Positions 12,015 through 23,628 are shown, counted from the stretch's first letter. The stretch is DNA of 64,000 nt from Gnetum montanum (GCA_015680685.1 MNCI01015933.1:521057-585056); one strand, 5' to 3'. Notes: a model not told the origin generated them from the sequence alone. Translations and numbers: made by a program.

Positions 12015-13316
12015 TGTACCGTCCGAAATCGTCGATCTCCGACTGGAAGAAAACAAAGACCTGGAGATCTCCAGACACGCACAAAAGACCCTACCTTCGC
12101 TTGAGGGCAAGCTAGAATTAACGAAGGTAGAGTACCTTGAGTGGTCCGCACATGGATTAGGCAAGGATTTCCCCACACGTACACCGAGGTGCTATACGCT
12201 GGGTTATATGTAAACGGCGTAACAGATGTAAAATGGAACGTAAACAGCGTAACTGGTGTAAACAGAGCGTAAATGTACGAGGGTGTAAATAGTAAAAATG
12301 CAACAATTAATGAAAAATTGTAACAGATTTTAGGAAGAAAATGTAGCAATATTATTGCAAAATGAGAGTTACAATGCACCGGTCTAACGCAGTTGTGGCT
12401 TTGACACAAGGCGAACGAATAGCCCCGATGGATGCAGGGATGATTGTGTGTTGGTTCAAACTGTAGGCACAGCGTAGAGGCCATATGCTCAGCGTACAGG
12501 GTTAAGGTCCAGCGTATAAGGTTCTCTGCTCTGGTTCTTAGCGTCTCTGTTTTTCTCTCTGGTTTGCTCAAAATTGCCAACCTTGATCTAATGGAAAATC
12601 GGGGTTTTTATACAGGTTTGGACGTTAGACTCGGGTTGGGTGACACATGGCGCATTGACCAGGTGCGAAAGAATAAAATTTACAAGTGTACAACATGCTG
12701 CATTTATTGGACGTATACGCTGGGTGTATACGCTGTATCTGGTGGGCGTAGACTCTGGGCGTATATGCTGGGCAGGCAAGGTGTATACGTTGGGTGTATA
12801 GGATGTATATGTTCAGCGTATAGACTCCAGGATGCATGATGTCAACATTTGATGATTGCTCTGTTCATGTGAGTTAATGCCTTGTAACAAATCTTGCTTT
12901 GAAACACTGTTTCCATGCCGTCTTCGGGGGTTGCATGTCGGGCGTATACATCAATCGTACATGTTGGGCATACATGTGAGGTGTATACGCTGGGCGCATA
13001 TGCTGTACTTGTTGGGCATATACACTGCATATTTGGGTGTATACGCTGTGGATGCAAACTTGGGCGTATACGCTAGGCGTATATGTTGGGCGTGTGTACT
13101 TAGTAAAGATTAAGTATTTTGAGCTCCAAAGTTGCCATTTCTAATAGCGGATGTTGTCGTGGTCGTCGGTGGGTCCCAGGGAACTGCTCCTTGTTGAGTT
13201 TGATTATGCTTGAAGTTGTCTATGGAGCCCTCAAGCTTTAGTCTTACCGAGAAACATCATGGCTTAGCTCGGTTCTTGTTGGAAAAGTACTAAGCTTAGA
13301 ATTTTGTGGTGTTTCA
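12015..13316 (-). repeat. 3' LTR of the Tat-like element (1302 bp)
   Basis: It aligns along its length with 29069-30420, with scattered mismatches. The main length difference is one fewer copy of a roughly 55-60-bp unit near 12720-12780. It is packed with GCGTATACGC-type palindromic words (for example near 12715-12830 and 12950-13090). A TATA-like box lies on the minus strand at 12612-12605 (TATAAAAA). Apparent open frames here come from these repeats and are not genes. Confidence 0.85.
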
Positions 13317-13331
13317 TTGGCCCCTCTTTGT
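13317..13331 (-). other. Polypurine tract of the Tat-like element
   Basis: On the minus strand the text AACAAAGAGGGGCCAA stands immediately before the LTR start TGAAACA. This purine-rich stretch is where plus-strand synthesis would begin. Confidence 0.6.
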
Positions 13332-14354
13332 TGATGCTTGGAGGAATCGACCCGAGAAGCGTCAACAAAGAAGTGCAAAACACCACAAGCAACTTGATAG
13401 AGATGTTGTTTGTTGGCACCTGGCTAAACATCATCGCACCATGTTCAGTAGTACATGGGATTGTGGGAAATGGAATTTGTATTTGATAGGGATAGGGAAA
13501 CTGTGAGAATTTGGGAGGAATCAAAGTTGTGCATAGTGAATGGGATGTTCTGGTGTATATGGGTCATGTTGATCCTTGTCAATAGCCATTGTTTAGCAGA
13601 CTTGGAATCAAGACATGAGGTGTGCATCCTTTGGCGGAACAAGACTCTTGGTTAATTTCCAAGAGGAGTTGTGGGCAAAACCAAAGCCACGTGATGATGT
13701 GTTGCATTCTTTAGAGGAACAGGACCCTTGTTTAGTGTTTAGGGGGAACCTGTTGGCAGAGAGCCAAAGCCATGCAACGGGATGTTTCTTGATTGTTTTA
13801 GACATGAGCATTTGCTTTTGAGGCAACTACCATCCCGTCTAGTGTTTCATGTGGGAAGGGACGACCCTTTTTTTGTGTTCTTATGCTTATGCTCAAATGC
13901 CATGTTGTGGGTTGCAACTGCTTGAGAGTGGTGCAACATGCAATGGTATGTTTGATGTTTCGGGCTATACTGTATGTGTCTGGGATGTGACCGAGTATAA
14001 GATGTTGAGGGATAGGCGGGATATGAAACTGGGGATGTACTAGTGAATGGCTTGATTAGTCTTATCACGTGCGCTATGAACAACGTCTCACCTTGTTGCT
14101 TATGATGAAGTGCATTCTTGTACGAACACCTCTGAGTGTCATCCTGCAAACACAACTCCAAGAAGACAAGAAAACTATGAGCGAGTAAGCAAGCTTAGAC
14201 TTAAAATAGCTACTGATGAAATGCAGGCACCAGATGAGATTTTAGGAACTATATACGAATGGCAGCAATGTGGGTAAGATGGGCTTTTGGCAAGCGATGC
14301 AATGATTTGGATGAAGTTTGAATGCAGCCACGGATTGAGGAACCAGAGATGAAA
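13332..14354 (-). other. 3' untranslated part of the Tat-like element
   Basis: Non-coding in element orientation. It contains a diverged duplication of about 80 bp: CATCCTTTGGCGGAAC at 13625 and CATTCTTTAGAGGAAC at 13705, each followed by a CCAAAGCCA block. Short open frames on both strands overlap here with no recognisable protein. Confidence 0.45.
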
Positions 14355-14800
14355 TTGCCAATTTATAGTCTTAGCGGACTATCGTGGGTTAGTTTTACGT
14401 CATAACCCATTGGACGTTGCCAGTTTAGCATCGTAGCAGACGGTGCGATGCTAGTTTATAGTCATGGCAGACTATGAAGAGGCAAACCAGTTTATAGTCT
14501 TAGCAAACTCTGGTGAGTGGGACTGCGGTAGTTTACTGTCGTATTGGACTGGTGCTAGTTTATTGTCTTTGTGGACACTCTGTGGTATTAGTTTATCGTC
14601 ATGATGCCTGGATGAGTTGTGGTATCAGTTTTAAGTCATGATGCCAGGACTATTCTATGGTATCAGTTTACCGTCATGATTCCAGGATGAGCTATGGTAT
14701 CAGTTTACCGTCATGATTCCAGGATGAGCTGTGGTATCAGTTTATTGTCGTGATTCCAGGACAAAGTGTGGTATTAGTTTATAGTCGTGATGCTAGGACT
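14355..14800. repeat. Tandem array A1 (37-40 bp units, about 11 copies)
   Basis: Units follow the pattern GTATCAGTTTACCGTCATGA then TTCCAGGATGAGCTGTG. The last four or five are regular at 37 bp; the earlier ones are diverged (AGTTTATAGTCATGGCAGAC and similar). The core AGTTTA-nn-GTCnT reappears in three units at 24319-24415. The array lies between integrase and the 3' UTR of the Tat-like element. Confidence 0.8.
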
Positions 14801-14821
14801 CATACATACCTGAGCCTGTAC

Positions 14822-15990
14822 TCAAATAGGGAATGGTTTCAAGAACAAGTGATTGGTAGGATTTGCAAGCTTGTGCCCTTCCATATCAGCTAACTTGAAT
14901 GCTCCTTTGTCATACGCTTTGGTGACCAAGTAGGGCCCTTCCCAGTTGGCTGAGAATTTGTCTGAGTGTTCCCAAATGGCCTTAAGTACAAGGTTGCCTT
15001 CTTTGATAGGGCGCTTATGGATGTCGTTCCGATGGTGTTGTCGTTGTTGTTTTTGGTACCATTCAATTTGATCGAGTGCACGTATGCGTTCCTCCTCCAT
15101 CGAGTCCAGGTCAATGATGCGTAGGTCATTGTTTTGCCCTTCATCAAGGAGTTCGGAAAGTTTCATCCTTAAAGATGGTACCTGTAATTCCAAGGGTAAA
15201 ACAACTTTTGAACCATAAACAAGACTATATGGCATTTTACCTATTGAAGTCCGATGCGTAGTGCGATATGCCCACAGTGCGTATACCAGTTGCTCGTGCC
15301 ATCTTTTCTTACTTTGGGCAAGCATCTTTTTTAGTACTGTAATGATAGTTTTATTTGTGGCCTCTACTTGCCCATTGCTCTGAGGGTAGTAAGAGGATGA
15401 AAATGAGTTTTTGATCCCCAGAATTTGTCAGAAAGTTTTGGTTTTGGCACTGCTGAATTGTGGCCCGTTATCAGTGATGATGGTCATGGGGATGCCAAAA
15501 CGGGTCACAATGTTTTCAAGGATGAAGTTGCATACATGTTTAGATGTGATTTTTTGAAGGGGAACAGCTTCTACCCACTTCGTGAAATACTCTGTTGCAG
15601 TTATGATGAAACTATGCCCTGCAGAAGATGAGGGTGTTATTGGTCCGATAAGGTCCAACCCCCACTTTTGAAAGGGCCATGTGATTTGCGCTGTATGCAA
15701 ATCATTTGGTGGGACATGGATCAAATTACTATGTCTTTGACAGGTACTACATGTTTTAGCCTTGGAGAGACAGTCATACTCCATATGTGGCCAATAATAG
15801 CCTAAGCATCTTATTTTTGTTGCCATTGCCTTAGGTTCTATATGTCCTCCGCATAGTCCGTCGTGTACTTGCTCAATGATGGTTTGGGCATCAGTGCTAC
15901 CAACGCATGTTAGCAATATGCCTTCGTAGGATCGACGAGACAATGTGTCTCCTACCAGTGCATATTTCCAAGAACGATTTCGTACTGCGT
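14822..15990 (-). pseudogene. Integrase of the Tat-like element
   Basis: Minus-strand translation from 15943 contains HDGLCGGHIEPKAMATKI, then CSTCQRH, giving the HHCC zinc site. The core follows: KWGLDLIGPITPS has the first catalytic Asp and TIITDNGPQF the second. The third residue is in NGQVEATNKTI near 15360, in a different frame across a break at about 15425. The C-terminal part, 15325-14822, is open for 167 codons and includes YALWAYRTTHRTSIG and the NWEGPYLV motif of plant gypsy integrases. All three acidic catalytic residues can be read, but the frame break makes this copy non-functional as it stands. Confidence 0.85.
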
Positions 15991-15999
15991 CTTTTTATG

Positions 16000-17040
16000 C
16001 ATTCGTTAAGTGTTGTGGTGTTTCACCCCGTAGAAGGTACTCTTTTATGTCATCATACCATTCTACCGTGTGCATTGTACTAATGGATGCAATTGGCAAT
16101 GTATCGAGAGTATCGGTTACGGGTTTGGCACAACTGATTATGGAGCTTGGCAATGTATGGAACATGTCAGGCGATATGTTTAGCGCTAGGGTGGCTAGCA
16201 CATCTACGATGGTATTATCGTTTCTGGAGACATGTTGCACGTCGATGTTTTCAAATCACTTCATTAAGTATTTGGCTAAGTCACAGTATGGTTGTAAATG
16301 TTGCACCTTGCATGTATAAATATCTATGACTTGGTTTAAAACAAGTTGTGAGTCTCCTCTGACTACTAGCCGTGTGATGTCTGAAGCTAGTGCTACCATG
16401 AGACCTCTAAGAAGACCTTCGTACTCTGCTATGTTGTTGGTACAATGAAAGTTGAAATAATAAGCAAAGGCTCGGATCTCCCTAGAGGGAAAGGTGATGA
16501 CGGCGGAAGCACTTCCCCCTTGAGAAGTAGACACTCCATCAAAGTTCAAGATGGCATCATAGTCATCGGGCACTATGTCTACTGCATTTACATTTTCGTT
16601 AGGGAATTCTGGCTCTGTCGTTGCTTGATCGTGTGTTGGTGACACGGTCATTTGATTCGCTATGGCTTGACCCTTACTTGATGGTTGCGCTATGTAGCGT
16701 AGGTCAAACTTAGCTATCATGGCTTTCCAACTGGCTATTCTACTTGTCTCGTAAATGTTTCCTGTGATGGCTCTGAGTACATTATCCTTGTAGATTATGT
16801 TAACTTGGTTACGGAAGAGGTAATGTCGCCATTTATTTAGGGAAAAGACCAGGGCTAAACATGACCTCTCCACCTCGTTATACTTCTTTTCATGGGCTAC
16901 TAATGCATGGCTTAAGTAGTAGATAGGGACTTTGGTCCCATCGTCTTGTTTCTGGTAAAGCATGGATGTGATTGATGAGTCCAAAGTGGCAAGGTAGATG
17001 TAAAACGGTTTATCATTTTAAGGTGGATAGACCGTGGGTA
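16000..17040 (-). pseudogene. RNase H followed by a second, archaeal-type RNase H
   Basis: The first RNase H runs from about 17000 (FYIYLATLDSSITSMLYQ) through IYYLSHALVAHEKKYNEVER and CLALVFSLNKWRHYL, typical of retroelement RNase H. It is followed without a break by a separate domain at about 16560-16330: AILNFDGVSTSQGG, NNIAEYEGLLRGLMVAL and LVVRGDSQLVLNQV. These carry the D-E-D residues of a cellular (archaeal-like) RNase H, the second RNase H acquired by Tat-clade elements. Open from 16984 to 16256. The first domain has L in place of the usual catalytic Asp before SSI. Confidence 0.85.
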
Positions 17041-18377
17041 GTTGAATGAGTGCTGCTTTAATATTGTCAAATGCTTCCTGGCACTGTGGAGTCCATTCAA
17101 AATGGACGTTTTTACGTAGAAAGTGGTGCATAGGTTTCAACTTGTTTATTAGTTTTTCTATGAAACGTCTGATGAATTGTAATCTACCTTGTAGACCTCA
17201 AAGTTCGGTAAGGTTGACAGGTGGTTTTAAGTTTGTTATCGCCTTAAATTTATCGGGGTCTACTCATATCCCTGCTTTCGAGGCTATGAATCCAAGCATT
17301 TTGCCTATTTTGACTCTGATGACACATTTCTTTGGGTTAAGTCTCAGCTCATATTTTAAACAACTCTTTAATACTAAGTTAAGATCTTGTACATGTTATT
17401 CTGATGTCTTTGATTTAACCACAATGTCGTCCACGTAGTCATTGAGTGAGTGCAACATGTAATCGCTAAAAATGAATGTCATCGCCCTTTGATATGTGGC
17501 CCTAGCATTCTTGAGACCAAAGGGCATCATTGTGTAACAAAAAGTTCCCCATGGTGTCATAAAGGTGGTCCGGAGCTGATGTTCCGGGTTAATGCGTATC
17601 TGGTTGTATCCCAAAAAGCCATCCATAAAAGATAATAGGACGTGCCCAGCGGTTGAGTCAACAAGTTGATCGATGCTGGGTAGGGGAAAATCATCTTTTA
17701 TGGTTGCAACATTGAGATCCCGGAATTCAATGCATAAGTGAATACTTCCGTTCTTTTTCAGAACAATGACCATGTTGGATACCCAATCGGTGTAATCGAC
17801 AGCCTGAATGAAACCAGCCTGATAAAGTTTGGTGATCTCATTGTGAACTGCCAATGCTACCTCAGGTTTAACCCTTCGTGCTTTTTGTTTTACCGGCCTT
17901 AATTTTGGATGAAGGATAATGTTGTGCTGGACGATTCGAGGATCTAACCCGGGCATGTCGGTGTAAGACCAAGTGAATGCTTTCATGTTGTTTCGAAGCA
18001 CCTCTTCTATGTCTTTGGTCAGTTGAGGTTGCAATAGTGTACTCAACTTTAATATCTTGGTTTCACCGTCAGGTATAATGATGGGGGTTTTAGTCAATGG
18101 GTCTTCAGTGATACTATCGGCTTCCATGTCAAGGGATCTTGTCATACCTTTGTAGCTATGTAGCATTTGTTGTGTCGAGGCTATGATTGTATCGTCTGTT
18201 GATGTACCTAAGCTGATAGAGCTTACGTCGATTTCTCTTATTATTTTTCCATATGGTCCATCGATGATCAAGGGTGTGGATAAATGCTGACAATCCATCG
18301 AGCTTGTTCTTGCTAATAAATAGAGGGTAGAATGAGCTAATAGGTTTTATTTCATGTTCCTTGGCAATGTAAATCAT
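17041..18377 (-). pseudogene. Reverse transcriptase of the Tat-like element
   Basis: The frame 18298-17396 is open for 300 codons. It contains FTWSYTDMPGLDPRI and PVKQKARRVKPEVAL, typical of the segment before gypsy RT. Then come MVIVLKKNGSIHLCIEFRDL, FMDGFLGYNQIRI (first palm Asp) and the catalytic NDYVDDIVVKS (YVDD). From 17395 to 17040 the thumb continues in other frames with a few stops (LGFIASKAGI, VDPDKFKAI, LQGRLQFIRRFI). The RT is one of the best preserved parts of the element. It starts only about 50 bp from tandem array A2. Confidence 0.85.
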
Positions 18378-18414
18378 GTGTACATGTATGATGGTGGTTT
18401 ATTGTCGCACCGGG

Positions 18415-18640
18415 ACACATGGTAGTTTAAGGCCTTACCGGGCCATGAGTGATAGTTTAAGGCCTTACTGGGCCAAATGTGATCCGCAAGTGGTAGTTTA
18501 AGGCCTTACCGAGCCAAATGTGATCTGCAGATGGAAATTTAAGGCCATACCGGGCCGTGTGTGGGCTGTAGGTGGCAGTTAAGGCCTTACCGGGCCATCA
18601 TGGTAGTTTAAGGCCATACCGGGCCGTGTAATTTGCACAA
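18415..18640. repeat. Tandem array A2 (GTTTAAGGCC...CGGGCC, six copies)
   Basis: Six units, at about 18425, 18453, 18498, 18538, 18577 and 18605, read TAGTTTAAGGCCTTACCGGGCC or close variants with spacers of variable length. The core is the same as in array A3 on the other side of the antisense gene (24001-24262) and in the same orientation. Confidence 0.8.
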
Positions 18641-18819
18641 GAGAGTTTGCGTGAAAATGTTCAGTGTGGGCATGTGGTAGTGTTCATCTTGTTTTATATG
18701 TTTATTTTTTTTGTATTTTGAAGAATTTTAATTAAGATTAATACTAAAAGAAATAAATAAATAAATAGAAAAGAAAACAAAATGCAAGGCGGTGGTGGCA
18801 GTGTCAGTGGTGCGGCTCA

Positions 18820-18835
18820 GCGCTATATATAGCGC
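18820..18835 (+). promoter_or_regulatory. Palindromic TATA box upstream of the antisense gene
   Basis: GCGCTATATATAGCGC is a perfect 16-bp palindrome with a consensus TATATATA core. It lies 284 bp upstream of the first ATG of the antisense gene and just downstream of array A2. Because it is symmetric, the sequence alone cannot give direction; the assignment rests on the position of the gene. Confidence 0.5.
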
Positions 18836-18849
18836 AGGGGGGATCATTT

Positions 18850-19110
18850 GGGAGCACCGAACTTGAAGCGATCCTGAGCGTGAGCATAGACTTTCAATGT
18901 AAGTGTAAACCCTGAGTGTAAGCCTAAATCTTGAGTGTAAGCGTAAATTGTCAAACCCCAGCGTAAGCGTGAGCGTAGAGGCTTGAACTTAAACGTGAGC
19001 ATAGAGGCCCCAACTCAGCGTGAGCGTAGAAGTTCAGACTCAGTGTAGAGGGTTCAGCTCGGCGTGCAGCCTCAGACCTCAGCGTAAACCTATTAATTCC
19101 AGCGTGTAGG
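18850..19110 (+). repeat. AGCGTGAGCGTAGA-type leader repeats
   Basis: A run of short irregular repeats built from GCGTGAGCGTAGA, GAGTGTAAGCGTAAA and related words precedes the first ATG of the antisense gene. They share the GCGTA core with the LTRs and with intron 1. Confidence 0.6.
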
Positions 19111-19118
19111 ACATCGAG

Positions 19119-22100
19119 ATGGGCAAACGTAAGGAGGTAGAAGGCCAGGGGAGGAAGGGGCCTAACCTGACTTTCGTGGAGGAAAGCGAGGCCATGTTGC
19201 AGTGTCTGCCTAGGCCAAGGGTTCCATCGTGGCCAGGATCGTCACATAGGTAGGCTCTAATCTTGCCTCTATTAGTTATTTTCATCTGTACATATTATTT
19301 GGTGTAGACAGTTTTTGTAGCGTAGAGAGTTTTAGTAGCATAGATAGTTTCTGTAGCATAGAGAGTTTCTGTAGCGTAGAGACGGTTTCGGCATATACGA
19401 CCAGCGTAGACAGTTAGCGTAGAGGGCCTATACACTGAGCATAGGTTCGCAGCGTAGAGGGTCTCTATAGCGTCTAGGGTCTGTACACTAAGCGTAGAAG
19501 GTTTCCTTAGCGTACAGCATAGACAGTTTGAACAGTGTGTAGCGTAGAGGGTTTTAACAATATATAGTGTAGACAATTTTATCAGTATGTAGCGTAGGAA
19601 ATTTTCACAGCATATACGCTGACTATTTACACAGTGTTCAGCGTAAACTGTTTGCACAACGTATATGCTGACGGTTTTTATGGTGTATACGTTGATGATT
19701 TTCACAGCGTATACGCTGATCGTAAACAGTTTGTTCTTTTTCAGGCGGTGTATAGTGTAGACCTGTTTTCACAGCATATACGCTGGCAGTTTTTTACAGT
19801 GTATAGCGTAGACGATTTTCATAGTGTATACGTTGATGGTTTTTACGGCGTATATGCTGAGCGTGAACAATTTGTTTAATAGCATATACACTGATCGAAA
19901 ACATTTTGTAATTTTTCAAAGTGTTGGCCTTCAACATGGAATTTTGTTGTTTCCTCTCCTTTTCATGTATGGCTGATTTATCATGGCATTTTGGTTGCTT
20001 GTAGGGACACTGAACCTTTTCTCCTAGTAATTGAGCTAGTTGGGGTATTGGCGTGGTTTGGCCCCATTGAGGCTGATGAACCTACCCCTGATTTGACTGT
20101 TGACAATAATGGGGTATGGTTCAGGGAAGGGGCGTGTGAATTCCTCGCCTTCATCCTAGCCAAATTTAAGGTGGTGGTCTGGTCACATCTAAACGAACAA
20201 GTGGCACAGAGCATGCTTGAGGCTATGTTGCCAGGAGCTTTAGAGAACGTCGCGGTCTTCATGGAGGACATTGACGAGGGGCCGCTTGTGATCGAGGGCA
20301 GTCCCTTTGGCGGGCCCAGATCTACTAGCCCGTTAGCGCGCATGTGGGACCTATTGCCATGAGAGTGTGATTATCGCAACAACACCTTATTTCTGGCTAC
20401 ACGTGCACACACATTATTCTAGAACCCTCCTGGCATAGTGTACCGGGTAGAGAGGTGAGATTTTTTAGCTTGTCGTTTTTGGTTTTTTGTCATTTAGTAT
20501 TTGCCTCTGTTTTGACAACCGTTCTTTTGCAGGCCCCAAGTTAACCAAGATGGGATATGCATTGATGATGATGGGCTTACCCTGGCTCATACTACTCTAG
20601 AGACCTTTATGGCAGGTCCCACCTTTCGCGGAGCTGTATTGGCTCAAACCAAGGGTGATATTGTACATTTTCATAAACAATTTTCTAGAGCGTTCGCACA
20701 ATGCACAGCTCGTGGGTGGTTGCATAAAGATTGGTCGCATAATGGACCAATTTTCCCTCGTGACTTTGACTTGGGTAACACCTCTAAGTACACAACTGAA
20801 GGTAAGTGACAACATTTTCTAAATGCCTTAGTTTGTTTGTTCGACTACTGGGGGTTATACTGATGTGACGGTTTCGAATTGTATCTGCAGTTGATGTCCC
20901 TCCCAGCAGAGACCATGTCGTAACAGGACGAACTGAGAGTACCCTCTTAATGAAGTTTGGGGAGATCGGCAAGGCACAGAAATGGTTGTGCACCCATGCC
21001 CCACCATCCATTGTCTGTTGTTTAGATGATGCTGGCCTTATGGATCTCTTTACAATCCCGAGCCCTGATGTGTCGATAGGTGAAATGATCAAAATTGTTG
21101 ATTCATTCGACAAATCCATCTCTTACTACAACACTCGGATTAAGGGTGTTAAGATAGTCTTCCATCTATCGGCTGAATTCTTTTTGAATCTGTTTGGTGT
21201 ACCGGCAGATGGTGTAAATGTAGTTTTGGATAGGGCTCAGAAAGAGCTCCATACAGTATGTGAGTTAGAGGACTGGTTGGGCGTGACCAAGGGTGCTAAG
21301 GGATTCCCTATGCAGGGGAAGTCAAAGGTTGAGGAAATTAATGAATTATATCCCCTGTTTAGGGCACGAGTATCCCTAAATCCCTTTCCCAGGTGCGGAG
21401 TCTTGGTGTTGAAGTTGTACGTATCATGCGAACCATCTTAGAAATGGGGATGCATTATAACTGGGCTCAATTTTTGCTGTCGGGCCTTCACAAGGAGATA
21501 GTGCAATTGCGCTCAAATGTTGAGGCACAATCCCATTTTACATTTGCATTCTTTGCTAGCTATCTTCATCATCTGGACGCGTTTCTAGTGGTTCGCATGG
21601 ACAATAAATATGTCCTACGGGATCGTACTCAGTTGTCTCGTCCGTGGATCAACCATTTGTTCGAGACAGTTGAGTCCCAAGATGCTCCTAAGGGGATTGA
21701 TGAGTCAATGTTTATCACGACGGGAGGATCATCTGGTACCTCCATCCACACTTGTGACAGTGTGTGGTTGGAGCTAGACGACGTGCCCTACACTACAAAG
21801 AGAGCTGAACGGGTCATCAAAGAGACCATCGGGAAGGCCAAGTCAAAGCTCTTGAAGCGTGAACATCCTAAAGAGGTGGCCTCAATTATGGAGGAGCCTA
21901 GGGTGAAGCGAATATGGTTCAAGGTGCCTATTCGAGGTAAGTAAGTCTGGGGCACTTATTGCATTATCCTTTTTGTCTTATTCATGTTTTTATTTTGATC
22001 GCTTACATGCAACTAATGCCTGCAGACTTGACTCGTGAAGTGAGGAGACAGGAGTTAGAGACCATCATCGAGGAGGAGGAAGCTACAACGGAGTTGATAA

Positions 22101-23628
22101 TCGAGGAAGAAGAGGTGGATAAAGGTCAGGTGGAAGGGATGGAAGAGCTGGGAGAAGACACCACAGAGATGGAACTGGTGGATGATCAGGGTGGTGTTGA
22201 TGAAATGTTCAGTAGCTTCCTTGAAGCAAGGTTGGACCTAGGTGAGCCTCCAAACCTGAAAGGTATTAGAGGAGATAGTATGTTTCCTTTTGTTTTATTG
22301 TGTTGCTTGGCAAATCATTGTTTCTATGGTGTGTTACTTTAATGTTTTTATCCCTTTCAGACGAAGGTAGGACAATTCCTACGATGCGGTTGGAGGTGCC
22401 CATGAAGGTGGTTCCCCCTGAAATGCCCCCTGAAGCTAGTCCATCTCGTACTCATAGGCCATTTTCTTGGACAGAGATGCCAAGTAAAATGGATTTTGTA
22501 ACCAGCATCGTCGACGAGGTTGTTGAACATATTCAGGAAGCCCACCCTAAGATAGGTACAAATGTGTTGAGTCTTGCATCTTTAGAGTTTCACACCCCTT
22601 TTTGTTGTCTAATTTTTAATGTCCATTCTTTTTGTGTGCGTAGGTGCCAAGCTGAAGTGTGATCCATCTGAGACCGTTAGCATTGAAAGTATGCCTACAC
22701 TACCCCCAGAAGTTGAACAAGTACCCAGGCTGGTCTATGAGGAGGTAGCGAAAGATCTTGTACATAATGCCAAATCACTGTGGACCTATAGGCATTGCAT
22801 CGAACAGTTATGGTTGCAAATCCAAGCAAAGGAGAAAGAAGTTTCCAAGCTATCAGTTGAGCATGATGATCTCAAGGCTCGATATGAGTTCGCCTCGGCT
22901 AGACTAAGTGGTGATCGTTCTTGGCAAATGTTCGAGGTCACTTATACTAGATACTGGAACCTACTTAATTGCCACGCGTCACTGACCCAGAAACTAGTAG
23001 AGCATAAGGCCCAAGTAGATCTACTGAACCTCAAGTGCTAGGATTGGAAGGCTTTCGCTTCCAAGGTGCGCAAGTTGGGTCAAGACGAGAAGAACCACAA
23101 GCATCATTATAAGAAATCGTTGAAGGAAGTATCCATTGAAAAGCATCAACTTGAAATGTTTGTGGAGGGTCTGGGTCTACGCTCTACGTTTGATACCTTT
23201 TCTCAGGATACAACTATTGAGATGGAATCGCCTACAAGGGTAATTACAACCACTTCTAGGGAGGTTTCTATGGGTGAATTCCCTTTAAAGCATCCTACCT
23301 GGTCGATTGTTGACAAGGGGAAGGCTTTAGCAAACGTCGATCTAGGCCTTGATGGGACTGATTGGACAAGCATCTTAGAAGAGGAAATCCTTAGGCAGTT
23401 GGAATTAGGTTTAGGGGGGGTCTCCTACGGTATGCATTTTGTTATCATGAAATTCATTCACTGAATAATGTTTGAAAGTTTTTTCTTTTGTTCCTATGTT
23501 GATTGTTTCTTTTGCATTTTTTATAGGGTCAAGACAACAATGATGTTCAAGAGGCTGGCCCCAGTGGAGTAGGGACCCATGATGCCAACAGGTCCAAAGG
23601 GGACGATCCTCCTGTCCCTGATGTTTAA
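19119..23628 (+). pseudogene. Eight-exon antisense gene relic in the Tat-like element: FCP1/NIF-like pseudophosphatase plus coiled-coil protein
   Basis: Exons with GT-AG borders: 19119-19249, 20005-20454, 20533-20801, 20891-21936, 22026-22262, 22361-22555, 22644-23429 and about 23527-23628 (last acceptor uncertain). Phases fit at every junction up to exon 7 (introns 1-2 phase 2, 3-6 phase 1), about 1070 codons in all. Exons 2-3 match the NLI-interacting factor/FCP1 phosphatase domain: FLLVIELVGVLAWFG replaces the catalytic DLDG(T/V) site, then FREGACEFLAFILAKF, VVVWS, RNNTLFLATRAHTLF, NPPG and DDDGLTL. Both catalytic Asp are gone. Exon 4 (FHLSAEFFLNLFGVPADG, HYNWAQFLLSGLHKEI) vaguely resembles plant retroelement accessory proteins. 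Exon 5 is acidic and exon 7 a coiled coil. Defects: TGA at 20360, TAG at 20420, TAG at 23039, a frameshift near 21385. It is transcribed, if at all, against the element. Confidence 0.75.
19250..20004 (+). repeat. Intron 1 of the antisense gene, rich in GCGTA and CAGCGTATACGCTG palindromes
   Basis: From about 19310 to 19900 the intron consists largely of degenerate repeats: first TTTGTAGCGTAGAGAG-type units, then TTTTCACAGCGTATACGCTG-type units. The 14-bp palindrome CAGCGTATACGCTG occurs intact near 19693. The apparent open frames on either strand in this interval are products of the repeats. Confidence 0.7.

Noticed and set aside
11903-12580. Minus-strand open frame of 225 codons
   Set aside because: It overlaps the end of the 3' LTR of the Tat-like element, the corresponding part of the other LTR has a similar accidental frame, and the protein resembles nothing I know.
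12625-13113. Several short frames rich in Tyr, Ile, Arg and Ala on both strands
   Set aside because: They are translations of the GCGTATACGC-type repeats in the LTR, and the same happens at 29740-30207.
19119-23628. Idea that the antisense gene is an active phosphatase
   Set aside because: The DxDGT active site is replaced and there are three in-frame stops and a frameshift in this copy.
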